In this document: piece by piece, positions 1 through 7,248 of the stretch
Numbering within the stretch: the stretch's first letter is position 1
Layout: each line of letters begins with the position of its first letter
DNA from: an uncultured Oscillospiraceae bacterium
GTDB taxonomy: Bacteria > Bacillota > Clostridia > Oscillospirales > Oscillospiraceae
Direction of reading: 5' to 3'
NCBI GenBank assembly: GCA_910585155.1
Contig: CAJUEC010000052.1
Span: 1-13,497 of the forward strand
Length of the DNA: 13,497 nucleotides
Position numbers and translations under genes: made by a program
The notes under the pieces: generated by a model
The model's input: the letters and a program-made list of their open reading frames with translations, nothing else
The model's database searches: none
What the model was told of the DNA's origin: nothing

Positions 1-23
1 AAAAAGTACACCTTTTGGTAAAT

Positions 24-32
24 AAAGGGGGG
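24..32 (+). promoter_or_regulatory. Ribosome binding site of the Cys-rich/AP2 gene
   Basis: A purine run (AAA followed by six G) lies 7 bases before the ATG at 40 and supports that start over the in-window TTG at 15, which opens a different frame. No clear -35/-10 pair can be seen in the 39 bases before the gene, so its promoter probably lies upstream of the window. Confidence 0.6.
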
Positions 33-39
33 CAGGCCT

Positions 40-918
40 ATGTCAACAGCCTGCGCACACAAGACGCCGGCCCGCCGCGGCGGGCCGCGGCCTCAGATCC
101 GGGTGGGTTGGCAGGTGGGAAGGCTCACCGTAACGGCCCCGACAGACCAGCGAAAAAACGGCTACATGGTCTGGGTCTGCCGCTGCGACTGCGGCGGTGA
201 GATCCGGCTGGACACCCGCTGTTTGCAGCGCGGGACGGTCACCGACTGCGGCTGCCGCACAAGGGTCAGGCCGGGACAGCGGGATATCACCGGGATGCGC
301 TTTGGACTGCTCACCGCCATCGAGCCCACCGGGCAGACCGCCAACGGCTCCGTGGTCTGGCGGTGCGGGTGCGACTGCGGCGGCCAGGTCTGCGCCCCCC
401 TGCACCAGCTGACCGCCGGATATCGGAAGAGCTGCGGCTGCCTTGGCCGCCCGCCGCGAAAGGACTATATTGGGAAACGGTTCGGGCGGCTGACCGTGAC
501 GGCTTACGCCGGAAAACGGGCCGGAATGCACCGGTGGCGGTGCCTGTGCGACTGCGGCAACGAGACTGTGGTCGGCCAGACGCTGCTCCAGACCGGCAAA
601 ACCAAGAGCTGCGGCTGCCTCCAGGCTGAAATCCACCGGGATAACTTAAAGCTGGTGGCGGGCACCTCGGTGACCATGCTGGAGGCCAGGCGCGGCAAGC
701 TCTGCGCCGCCAACTCCAGCGGGTATACCGGCGTGTACTGGGACTGGCGGCGGGGGCTGTGGGTCGCCCAGATCGGTTTTCGGGGAAAAAACTACTACCT
801 GGGCTCCTATGCCGACCAGCAGGAGGCGGTTCGCGCCCGCCGGCGGGGGGAGGAGATGTACGATGTATTTTTGGAGTGGTACTATTCCGACAGACAGAAA
901 TTCGAGCCGCCTCTATGA
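40..918 (+). CDS. Cys-rich zinc-ribbon-repeat protein with C-terminal AP2-like DNA-binding domain
   Basis: A 292-residue protein made of three tandem repeats of about 50 residues (roughly 24-72, 85-134, 145-193) and a C-terminal domain. Each repeat has a G..(F/V)G.LTV/LTA-like opening, a W.C.CDCG cluster (C47/C49/C51; C109/C111/C113; C168/C170/C172) and a closing CGC (70-72, 132-134, 191-193), which looks like a metal-binding ribbon. Residues about 225-275 match the AP2/integrase-like fold seen in homing-endonuclease and phage proteins (SSGYTGVYWD, then a W.A.I strand, LGSY and an EA helix). No HNH or other nuclease motif is visible, so it is probably a stand-alone DNA-binding protein. It ends 64 bp before the polysaccharide operon on the same strand; it could be a regulator, a mobile-element remnant or simply a neighbour. 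The function is not known. The domain call is confident, the role is not. Confidence 0.8.
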   Translation: MSTACAHKTPARRGGPRPQIRVGWQVGRLTVTAPTDQRKNGYMVWVCRCDCGGEIRLDTRCLQRGTVTDCGCRTRVRPGQRDITGMRFGLLTAIEPTGQTANGSVVWRCGCDCGGQVCAPLHQLTAGYRKSCGCLGRPPRKDYIGKRFGRLTVTAYAGKRAGMHRWRCLCDCGNETVVGQTLLQTGKTKSCGCLQAEIHRDNLKLVAGTSVTMLEARRGKLCAANSSGYTGVYWDWRRGLWVAQIGFRGKNYYLGSYADQQEAVRARRRGEEMYDVFLEWYYSDRQKFEPPL

Positions 919-982
919 GAAATAAACAGCGGACGGGGGAGACGCGGACAGTTTTCCACCGCCGCCGGTCAGGGGGGATGAG

Positions 983-1675
983 ATGGAGACCAGGGACTTG
1001 GAAAAGGCGGCGGAGGGGGCGTCATCTGAACAGAGCCGGCCTCCCGCCTGCGCCCTGACGAGAAAAAAACGCAGATACCTGCGCGTCAAGCGGGTTCAGG
1101 ACGTTCTGCTGTCCGCGATGGCCCTGGTCCTGCTCTCCCCGCTGATGCTGCTGATTGCCCTGGCGGTGGTGCTGGACGACCGCGGCGGCGGCCCGATCTT
1201 CTCCCAGATTCGGTGCGGCCAGAACGGGAGGGCGTTTCGCCTCTACAAATTCCGCACCATGTGCGTGGACGCGGAAAAGCGCCTGGAGGCGCTGCTGCCC
1301 TACAACGAGATGGCCGGGCCGGCGTTCAAGATTCAGAACGACCCGAGAATCACCCGCCTGGGGCGGTTCCTGCGCTCCACGGGCCTGGACGAGCTGCCCC
1401 AGCTGGTGAACATTCTGAAGGGAGACATGTCTATTGTGGGGCCCCGGCCCCCGCTGTTCAGAGAGGTTGCGGAATACACCAGCTACCAGATGCAGCGGCT
1501 GGCGGTCACCCCCGGACTCACCTGCTTCTGGCAGGTGAGCCCCAACCGCAACAGCCTGAGCTTCGACGCCTGGGTGGAGCTGGACCTGCGCTATATACGG
1601 GAGCAGAGCTGGGGCTTGGACTGGAAGCTGATTTTTCAGACGGGAAGGGCCGTTCTCCGCAGGGAGGGCATGTAG
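983..1675 (+). CDS. Undecaprenyl-phosphate sugar-1-phosphate transferase (monotopic bacterial sugar transferase, initiating enzyme)
   Basis: A 230-residue monotopic phosphoglycosyl transferase. This family moves a sugar 1-phosphate from a UDP-sugar onto undecaprenyl phosphate at the inner face of the membrane, the first step of capsule and exopolysaccharide synthesis. Visible features are a hydrophobic re-entrant helix at about 39-63 with a Ser-Pro break (S52-P53), KFRTM (89-93), the DELPQL motif (136-141) holding the Asp-Glu pair known to be catalytic in PglC, GDMSIVGPRPP (147-157) and PGLTCFWQVS (177-186). It lacks the N-terminal multi-helix half of WbaP/WcaJ types, so it is the short form. 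The ATG at 983 follows an AGGGGGG ribosome site at 971-977. It opens the operon; the metallophosphoesterase gene follows after 27 bp. Which sugar is transferred cannot be read from the sequence. Confidence 0.93.
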   Translation: METRDLEKAAEGASSEQSRPPACALTRKKRRYLRVKRVQDVLLSAMALVLLSPLMLLIALAVVLDDRGGGPIFSQIRCGQNGRAFRLYKFRTMCVDAEKRLEALLPYNEMAGPAFKIQNDPRITRLGRFLRSTGLDELPQLVNILKGDMSIVGPRPPLFREVAEYTSYQMQRLAVTPGLTCFWQVSPNRNSLSFDAWVELDLRYIREQSWGLDWKLIFQTGRAVLRREGM

Positions 1676-1689
1676 AGAGCGGAGCAAAC

Positions 1690-1695
1690 AGGAGG
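1690..1695 (+). promoter_or_regulatory. Ribosome binding site of the metallophosphoesterase gene
   Basis: A perfect AGGAGG lies 7 bases before the ATG at 1703 in the 27-bp gap after the sugar transferase gene. It fixes the start and shows that the downstream gene has its own strong translation signal within the operon. Confidence 0.75.
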
Positions 1696-1702
1696 TTTCA
1701 AT

Positions 1703-2587
1703 ATGCAAAAACGTACAGTCCAGGCGGCCCGCCCCAGAAGGCTGGGGCGAATTCTTCTGTGCGGCCTTCTCGCGGCCGCCGTGCTGGCCCTTGGCGGATG
1801 GTATCTCTTTTCGGAGAAGCTGGAGGTGACCTTCCATCACCTGTATTCTCCAAAAGTGGTGGGCGGGGAGAATATCCGCGTCGTCGTTCTGTCCGACCTG
1901 CACAACCGGGAGTTCGGCCCCGGGAACGCGGAGCTGGTGGAGCGGATTGCGGCGCTGAAGCCGGACCTGATCGCCATCGCCGGCGATATGGTCAACGCGG
2001 ACGACGGCAATTTGGACGTGATCCTGTCCCTGTGCGGCAGGCTGCTGGAAATCGCCCCCGTCTACTACAGCCCGGGCAATCACGAGAGCAATCTCATGTA
2101 CGAAAAGGGAAGTCCCCTTGAGGGCCAGCTTCTCGACCTGGGCGTCCACGTCCTGGTGAACCGGGCGGAGGAGGTGACGGTAAACAGGACGCCCCTCCTG
2201 ATCGGCGGGCTGACCACATCCACAGAGGGCTATGAGGAGTACGGCGCCTCATTTTTCGAGGAATACGAAAAAAGCGGCGCGTTCAAGCTGCTGATCGCCC
2301 ACTATCCCAGCCTCTATTACGAGGCGCTGGCGGACGGGGCGGTGGACCTGGGCATCTGCGGCCACTACCACGGCGGGCAGTTCCGCCTGCCGGTGGTGGG
2401 CGGGCTCTATCACGGGGACACAGGCTTTTTCCCGAAATACAGCGGTGGGATGTACCAGCTCCCCAACAGCACAATCTTTGTCTCCCGCGGCATGGGCGGG
2501 CACAACGGCCTGCCCCGCGTGAACAACCGGCCCGAGCTGGCGGTCATCGACATCAATGGCCGTCAGGAGACAAATCGCGGCCAATAA
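1703..2587 (+). CDS. Membrane-anchored calcineurin-like metallophosphoesterase
   Basis: A 294-residue protein with all binuclear-metal motifs of the calcineurin-like phosphoesterase fold: D65-x-H67 (SDLHN), GD at 94-95, GNHE at 125-128, H200, and GHYHGGQ at 220-226. The GHxHGGQ ending and the layout resemble the YkuE/YaeI branch, which acts on lipid or nucleotide-diphosphate substrates. A single hydrophobic segment at about 14-36, preceded by a basic stretch (K3, R4, R10, R12, R13, R16), would anchor it with the catalytic domain outside. The paired arginines hint at Tat export, but the rest of that motif is weak. It lies between the initiating transferase and the chain-length genes, an unusual place. 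A role in recycling undecaprenyl diphosphate or in trimming a lipid-linked intermediate is possible but is inference. Family call strong; substrate unknown. Confidence 0.88.
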   Translation: MQKRTVQAARPRRLGRILLCGLLAAAVLALGGWYLFSEKLEVTFHHLYSPKVVGGENIRVVVLSDLHNREFGPGNAELVERIAALKPDLIAIAGDMVNADDGNLDVILSLCGRLLEIAPVYYSPGNHESNLMYEKGSPLEGQLLDLGVHVLVNRAEEVTVNRTPLLIGGLTTSTEGYEEYGASFFEEYEKSGAFKLLIAHYPSLYYEALADGAVDLGICGHYHGGQFRLPVVGGLYHGDTGFFPKYSGGMYQLPNSTIFVSRGMGGHNGLPRVNNRPELAVIDINGRQETNRGQ

Positions 2588-2610
2588 CTAGTAAAAGGGG
2601 TAATAACGGC

Positions 2611-4044
2611 ATGATCTTTGTATGCGCGATTCTTCCCGTGCTGACGCTGTGTCTGGCTGTCCTGTACGCGGCGCTCATACGGCGCTTCCTGATCGTGAAG
2701 GCAAAGCTCCCGGTCCTGGGGGTCCGGGGGGCGCTGGGGCGCACGGCGGGCCGGCGGCGGAGTATGGCCGCGCTTGGGGCGCTGTTCTTCGCGGTCTGCC
2801 TGGCCGCGCAGCTGGCCGCCGACATCTGGTCCCCCAATATGCTGATGGTGTTCAGCTATGAGGAGGCGGCCCGGGGCCAGAATCCCAACGTCACCCGGTT
2901 CAACGAATCCAACATTCTCTCCGACGATATTTTGGAGCAGGTAATCCAGCGGGGCGGCCTGGCGCTCAGCCCGGAGCAGCTGTCCGCCTGCCTGAGCATC
3001 TCCACCCCCCTGGACGCGGAGAAGCTGGACGTCAGCCAGGAGTCGGACCTGAAAATCTCCACGGAGTACCATGTCCACTGCTCCGAACGGATCTCCCTGT
3101 ACCGCACAGACCCGAAAACAGTGCTGAACCTTCTGGCGGACGTGTATTGGGAAAACTTTGTGCAGAACTACGCGGAGAACGACAGCATTTTGGACCTGTC
3201 CTTTGAAAAACTGGAGGGCATGGAGTACCTGGACGTGAAAGACTACCTGGAGATGCAGGCGAACAAGCTACGCAACTACCTCCCCAGCTACAGCGCCGAG
3301 AGCAGCAGCTTCCGGGCTCAGGGAAACGGGGAGACTTTCTCCTCCTTGTCCCAGAAAATCAGCAATTTCATTGACATTGAGCTGGAGCGGTATGAGGCGT
3401 TTGTCCTGGAAAACGGCCTGGCCGGCAATCGGACCACCTTCCAGTCCCGGATGCAGTACGCCAACCGCCGGCTGGACGTCTCCAAGCGCAAGGAGATGGC
3501 CTCCCACGACGTGCGGATCGAGGCCATCAACATGTATAACGCCTACATGACCCGCTTTGTGCTGATCCCCACCTACGACGCCGACAAGGAGTTCTACATG
3601 TCCAAAACCAAGGTGGGGGTGGACTACTTCGCGGACGAGGCCAAGGAGCACCTGGAATTCGCCACAAGACTGGTGGAGGAGATGGAGCACAACACGTACG
3701 CCTCCGGGCAGATCGGCGGCTCCCGCGCCGCCGCCTCCGTCTACGCCCAGGCCGACCAGCAGATTGATGCGCTGAAGGCCGAGCTTTTGAGCCTGTCCGC
3801 CCAGAGCCGGGAGCTTTGCAGCACCTATGTCAAGGAAAAGCGGGACGGCTACATTCAGGTCAGCTTTACCGGCCCGGCCATCCCGGGGATCGTCCTGAAA
3901 GCCCTCCTGCTCACCGTCCTGTTTGTCGCCGTCCTGGGCGGGCACGCCGTCCTGGCCCCCTTCTGGCGGGAATACCGCAGCGGCCGCGCCGCCGAACGGG
4001 AGGGACGGCGGAAACAACAGCGCAGGGAGGAGGCCTCAGTATGA
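2611..4044 (+). CDS. Unrecognised three-helix membrane protein with large extracytoplasmic domain, PCP-like companion
   Basis: I do not recognise this 477-residue protein as a named family. It has hydrophobic helices at about 4-23, 52-71 and 427-448. The loop between the first two is strongly basic (R24, R25, K30, K32, R44, R48-R50), and the C-terminal tail (about 450-477) is rich in Arg and Lys, so both should be cytoplasmic. Residues about 72-425 would then form an outside domain that is mostly helical, with coiled-coil-like stretches near 385-415. That plan (a large outside domain between membrane helices, cytoplasmic ends) is like Wzz-type polysaccharide co-polymerases, with one extra N-terminal helix. 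Its stop overlaps the start of the Wzz-GGDEF gene by 4 bases (ATGA), so the two products are probably made together and may form a complex. A GGGG-type ribosome site at 2593-2600 precedes the ATG. Confidence 0.75.
   Translation: MIFVCAILPVLTLCLAVLYAALIRRFLIVKAKLPVLGVRGALGRTAGRRRSMAALGALFFAVCLAAQLAADIWSPNMLMVFSYEEAARGQNPNVTRFNESNILSDDILEQVIQRGGLALSPEQLSACLSISTPLDAEKLDVSQESDLKISTEYHVHCSERISLYRTDPKTVLNLLADVYWENFVQNYAENDSILDLSFEKLEGMEYLDVKDYLEMQANKLRNYLPSYSAESSSFRAQGNGETFSSLSQKISNFIDIELERYEAFVLENGLAGNRTTFQSRMQYANRRLDVSKRKEMASHDVRIEAINMYNAYMTRFVLIPTYDADKEFYMSKTKVGVDYFADEAKEHLEFATRLVEEMEHNTYASGQIGGSRAAASVYAQADQQIDALKAELLSLSAQSRELCSTYVKEKRDGYIQVSFTGPAIPGIVLKALLLTVLFVAVLGGHAVLAPFWREYRSGRAAEREGRRKQQRREEASV
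4025..4033 (+). promoter_or_regulatory. Ribosome binding site deciding the start of the Wzz-GGDEF gene
   Basis: GGGAGGAGG inside the last codons of the preceding gene lies 7 bases before the ATG at 4041. It sets the start there rather than at the upstream in-frame ATG at 3816, whose extra 75 residues only read through the preceding gene in another frame. Confidence 0.75.
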
Positions 4045-5915
4045 AAGAACTGGACGTGTTTCGCTATCTGAAGAAGTACCGCGCCGTCATCGCCAGTGTG
4101 TCGGTGCTGGCGGGCATCGCCTTTTTCCTGGTTGCCCAGCTCTATATTCAGCAGTATACCGCCGTCACGGTGATCGAGTACACCGGCGCCCGGGCCGAGG
4201 AGGGCTATTCCCCGGACGGGAAGGAGATCGACACCTCGGAACTCTACGCCACCAATCTGGTAGCCCAGGCCATGAAAAAGCTGGACATCGACTACACGGA
4301 GACCACTGCCGACGACATCCGCATGAACATCCATGTGGAGCCCATCATCACGGAGGAGGACCTGCTGGTGCAGCAGTCCAGGCTGGACAACGGGGAGCTG
4401 GATTACGAGCTGAACCCCACCCGCTGTGTGGTGTCCTTCAACTGCGGCGTCAGCAACGGCAAGGAATACCCCCGCATGGTGCTGAACCAGATTTTGCAGG
4501 AGTACGCCAGCTACTACGGCAAAAGCCACGTCAACACCTCGCTGGCCGCCAACCCGGTCAGCGACATCACCGGCAAGGGCTATGATTACCTGGAGATGGC
4601 GGAGGTGATGGACGACACCCTCACCAACATTGTGGAGCACCTCTCCGACAAGGTCCAGTGGAACGGCGAATTCCGCTCCAGCCGGACGGGATACAGCTTC
4701 CAGGACCTGAAGGATGAGTTCGAGCTCATCCGGGACGTGGAGGTCGGCCAGCTCTTCTCCGAGATCCTGGCCGGCAGGGTCACCAAGGACCGGGACCTGC
4801 TTCTGGAAAAGTACGAAAATCGGAACAACAACCTGGCAATCTCCAACAGCGCGGTGTCCTTTGAGCTCGAGCGGATCCTGGGCATCATCGGCGCGTACGA
4901 GGACGCCATCGGGGAGTTCAGCGTCCCCGTCGTCAACGACGAGGGGGAAAACGTGGGCGATGTTCTCCAAAACAACGTCCTGCCCGACGTCTACGACGAC
5001 TGGAACAAGGACGAGGACGGGAACTGGGCGCCGGTGGACCGAACCGCGGAGTATGACGTCCTGCTGCGCAGGTACATTGAGGACCGAACCCTCTATGAGC
5101 ACAACGTCATTGACGGTGACTACAACGACTACATCCTCAGCGTGTTCGCCAACGCCCCCGCCAGCTCCCCGCAGGCGGCCCAGGAGAAGGTGCAGGCGGA
5201 GATCGCCCGCCTGGCGGAGGAGATCAACGCCCTCCAGACCATCTACTACGAGACCAACGACGAGTATAACGAGTACCTGGGCGCGCAGAACATTATGATG
5301 CTCTCCAGCGTCCGGGTCACGGAGCGGTTCCCCATCGCGGTCTTCACCATCCTAGTGGTGGTGATCTTCGGTGCGCTGGGCTGCGCCGGGGCGGCGCTCT
5401 TCGGCAGAATCGAGGACTTCATCGAGTACTACGCCTTCACAAACAAGGTGGACGGCCTGCCCAACCGGGCGAAATGCGACCAGTTCATCGCCTCCCGGGA
5501 GGGGCGCCCGCTGCCCGAGAGCTTTACCTGCGTTGTATGCAGGCTGGCCAACCTTCAGGCGGAAAACGCCCGGCTGGGCCGTGAGGCCGGAGATCAGATA
5601 CTGGAGGACTTCGCCGGAATGCTCACCTCCATCTTCCCGCCCTCCGACAAGATGTTTGTGGGCAACAACGGAGCGGGGCAGTATCTGGTCTTCGCGGAGT
5701 CCCTGGAGCCCGGGCTGGCGGAGGCGGCGCTGTTCCAGATCAGCGTCGCCCTGGAGCAGAAGTCCCAGGAGCGGGGATATCTGCTGGAGCTGCAAAGCGG
5801 CTACGCGCAGGCAGGCGCGGAGCAGTGCTACTATATCCGGGAGCTGCTCTCCACCGCCATCAAGCGGGTGGGGGCCGCCAGCGCCGCGGCAGCGGTCCCG
5901 TCCGGCATCAGCTGA
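4041..5915 (+). CDS. Wzz-like polysaccharide co-polymerase fused to a degenerate GGDEF domain
   Basis: The 624-residue product has a Wzz-like N-terminus (MKELDVFRYLKKY, then a helix at about 14-34), a large outside domain (35-430) ending in a coiled-coil-like stretch (about 375-414), a second helix at 431-453, and a cytoplasmic domain at about 463-612. That last domain keeps GGDEF-family landmarks: DGLPNR at 471-476 and the GD of the GHxxGD motif at 517-518. It has lost the chemistry: by hand alignment GGDEF is replaced by GAGQY (544-548), the metal-binding Asp of DIDxFK by Arg501, and no RxxD inhibitory site precedes it (SDKM at 535-538). It should not make c-di-GMP. Wzz proteins set polymer length with Wzy, whose gene follows. 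The pseudo-GGDEF part probably works as a sensor or binding module in place of the usual tyrosine kinase partner; that role is inference. Confidence 0.85.
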   Translation: MKELDVFRYLKKYRAVIASVSVLAGIAFFLVAQLYIQQYTAVTVIEYTGARAEEGYSPDGKEIDTSELYATNLVAQAMKKLDIDYTETTADDIRMNIHVEPIITEEDLLVQQSRLDNGELDYELNPTRCVVSFNCGVSNGKEYPRMVLNQILQEYASYYGKSHVNTSLAANPVSDITGKGYDYLEMAEVMDDTLTNIVEHLSDKVQWNGEFRSSRTGYSFQDLKDEFELIRDVEVGQLFSEILAGRVTKDRDLLLEKYENRNNNLAISNSAVSFELERILGIIGAYEDAIGEFSVPVVNDEGENVGDVLQNNVLPDVYDDWNKDEDGNWAPVDRTAEYDVLLRRYIEDRTLYEHNVIDGDYNDYILSVFANAPASSPQAAQEKVQAEIARLAEEINALQTIYYETNDEYNEYLGAQNIMMLSSVRVTERFPIAVFTILVVVIFGALGCAGAALFGRIEDFIEYYAFTNKVDGLPNRAKCDQFIASREGRPLPESFTCVVCRLANLQAENARLGREAGDQILEDFAGMLTSIFPPSDKMFVGNNGAGQYLVFAESLEPGLAEAALFQISVALEQKSQERGYLLELQSGYAQAGAEQCYYIRELLSTAIKRVGAASAAAAVPSGIS

Positions 5916-5930
5916 GGACGCCGATTGGCA

Positions 5931-5937
5931 AGGGGTG
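5931..5937 (+). promoter_or_regulatory. Ribosome binding site for the TTG start of the Wzy-like gene
   Basis: AGGGGTG lies 7 bases before the TTG at 5945. An in-frame TGA at 5936-5938 excludes any earlier start, and the next in-frame ATG (5981) has no ribosome site, so TTG is the best start. An ATG directly after the purine run (5938) is followed at once by TGA and cannot encode the protein. Confidence 0.6.
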
Positions 5938-5944
5938 ATGTGAT

Positions 5945-7228
5945 TTGTCTTCCGCCATTTATCTGATTCTGGCCACCGGTATGTTTTTCTTCCAGGATAC
6001 CTACTTTTCCGTGGGCGGCGTGGAGCTGAGCCTGAAAAACCCCTGTGCGCTGGCCATTGTATTTCTGGCGCTGCTGAACTTCATCGCCACGGTGCGCCTG
6101 GACCGCCTGATGGTCCTGACCCGCCACGGGGCGGTCCAGGCGCTGCCCTATCTGATTCCGCTGGTCTTCTCCTCGGTGATCTGGGTGAGCACGCGGGCGG
6201 ACAGCTCCGCCGTCTTAAACGGCGTCTCCATGATCCTCCCCCAGCTGCTGTCGGTTCTGGTGGCCGCGGCCACCCTGTACCTTTTTGGCGGCCGGGGCAT
6301 CTGGTACTGCCTGGGGTCCATGTGCGCGGCCAATTTCCTCAACGTCCTGGTGGTAATCTATACCGGGGGACTGGCCCCGTTTTTGCAGGAATTCTACACG
6401 CTTCTGATCACCTTCAGCCGGGAGACCGGCCCCTTGATGATGCAGCTGGAGACCCATGATCTCACCTTTGCCTTTGGCCCCTTCCTGCTCTATCTGCTGC
6501 TGCACTGGAAAACGTCTCCCCGCCCCGTGCTCTGGCTGGTCCTGATCTCCTTCTTCGCCCTGGTCGGGCTGAAGCGAATTGCCTTTCCCGCCCTGGCCCT
6601 GGGGCTTGCGGCGGCCTTTGTTCTGCGGCTGCTGCCGGACAAGGCCGCCAAGCAGACCGCGCTGTGCGTGGCCGCGGCGATGATGGTGGTCAGCTTCCTC
6701 TACATTACGGGCATCCGCTACGGCCTCTTTGAATATCTGGAAACCCACTGGGGGCTGGACACCAAGGGCCGGGCGGCGCTGTTCGCCAACGTGGAGCCCT
6801 ACTACGACATCAGCTTTACCTATATGGGCCTGGGAACGGGCTTTGAGCGCATGGTGGAGTGGTTCTCAGGCATGGTGTCCCCAACCCCCCTGCGCACCCA
6901 GACGCAGATTCACAACGATTTTCTCCGCATGTACCTGAACATCGGCTTTGTGGGATACTGGGTCTGGCTCTGGGGCTGGCTGCCCGCCCGGCTGAGCTAC
7001 TGGTTCCGCCGGGTAGGGAAGGACGCAGGCTGCCTCTTCCTGGGCATCTGCGTCTACTGCCTGGTCCTCTACGCCACGGACAACGCCATCTATTACCCCT
7101 ACACCATGACGGCCTGCGCCCTGGTCCCCATGGCCTGCCGGTTTGACGCCCAGGCGGAGGCCGCGCTGGAGCGGCGCTGCGCCCAGTGGAGCGCCGAGGC
7201 GGGGCACGGGTCCCGCGGGGCGGTCTGA
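5945..7228 (+). CDS. Wzy-like polysaccharide polymerase (O-antigen ligase/polymerase family)
   Basis: A 427-residue, very hydrophobic protein with about ten or more membrane helices. Its best signature is in the second half: a longer outside loop with R276, the GLGTGF turn at 295-300 and H323-N324-D325 followed by L..YLNIGFVGY, the pattern of the O-antigen ligase/polymerase family (Wzy_C type). A conserved-looking basic site is at K210-R211 before a proline. Wzy proteins join undecaprenyl-linked repeat units outside the membrane. Sequence conservation in this family is low, so the call rests on topology, the HN motif and the operon position right after the Wzz-like gene. The start is TTG, which may keep expression low. 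A WaaL-like ligase is the alternative, but a Wzz and a flippase in the same operon favour a polymerase. Confidence 0.85.
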   Translation: MSSAIYLILATGMFFFQDTYFSVGGVELSLKNPCALAIVFLALLNFIATVRLDRLMVLTRHGAVQALPYLIPLVFSSVIWVSTRADSSAVLNGVSMILPQLLSVLVAAATLYLFGGRGIWYCLGSMCAANFLNVLVVIYTGGLAPFLQEFYTLLITFSRETGPLMMQLETHDLTFAFGPFLLYLLLHWKTSPRPVLWLVLISFFALVGLKRIAFPALALGLAAAFVLRLLPDKAAKQTALCVAAAMMVVSFLYITGIRYGLFEYLETHWGLDTKGRAALFANVEPYYDISFTYMGLGTGFERMVEWFSGMVSPTPLRTQTQIHNDFLRMYLNIGFVGYWVWLWGWLPARLSYWFRRVGKDAGCLFLGICVYCLVLYATDNAIYYPYTMTACALVPMACRFDAQAEAALERRCAQWSAEAGHGSRGAV

Positions 7229-7232
7229 ATGC

Positions 7233-7240
7233 GAGGAGGT
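7233..7240 (+). promoter_or_regulatory. Ribosome binding site of the Alg14-like gene
   Basis: GAGGAGGT lies 8 bases before the ATG at 7249, within the 20-bp gap that follows the polymerase gene. It is a strong site and supports the chosen start. Confidence 0.65.
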
Positions 7241-7248
7241 GAATCTGC

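Noticed and set aside
2..25. Possible last codons of an upstream gene ending in TAA at 23-25
   Set aside because: Only seven codons are visible, too few to tell a real gene end from chance.
786..792. A canonical -1 slippery heptamer (A AAA AAC in the zero frame) in the AP2 part of the first gene
   Set aside because: A -1 shift here would join a frame running to 1058 across the start of the sugar transferase gene, but the product is Arg/Gly-rich without a domain, and the unshifted frame completes the AP2-like domain. I could not show a stimulatory hairpin, so chance is the simplest reading.
919..982. Search for an operon promoter between the AP2-like gene and the sugar transferase gene
   Set aside because: The 64 bases contain only the ribosome site at 971-977; I could not find a convincing -35/-10 pair, so the promoter may be upstream of the window or of an unusual type.
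1213..2121. A 302-codon + strand frame across the sugar transferase and metallophosphoesterase genes
   Set aside because: It crosses the border of two well-supported genes in another frame and its product is Gly/Pro/Arg/Ala-rich without motifs.
3855..5102. A 415-codon open frame on the - strand
   Set aside because: It is antisense to the Wzz-GGDEF gene and its product is a low-complexity Val/Asp/Leu/Gly-rich chain typical of mirror frames in GC-rich DNA.
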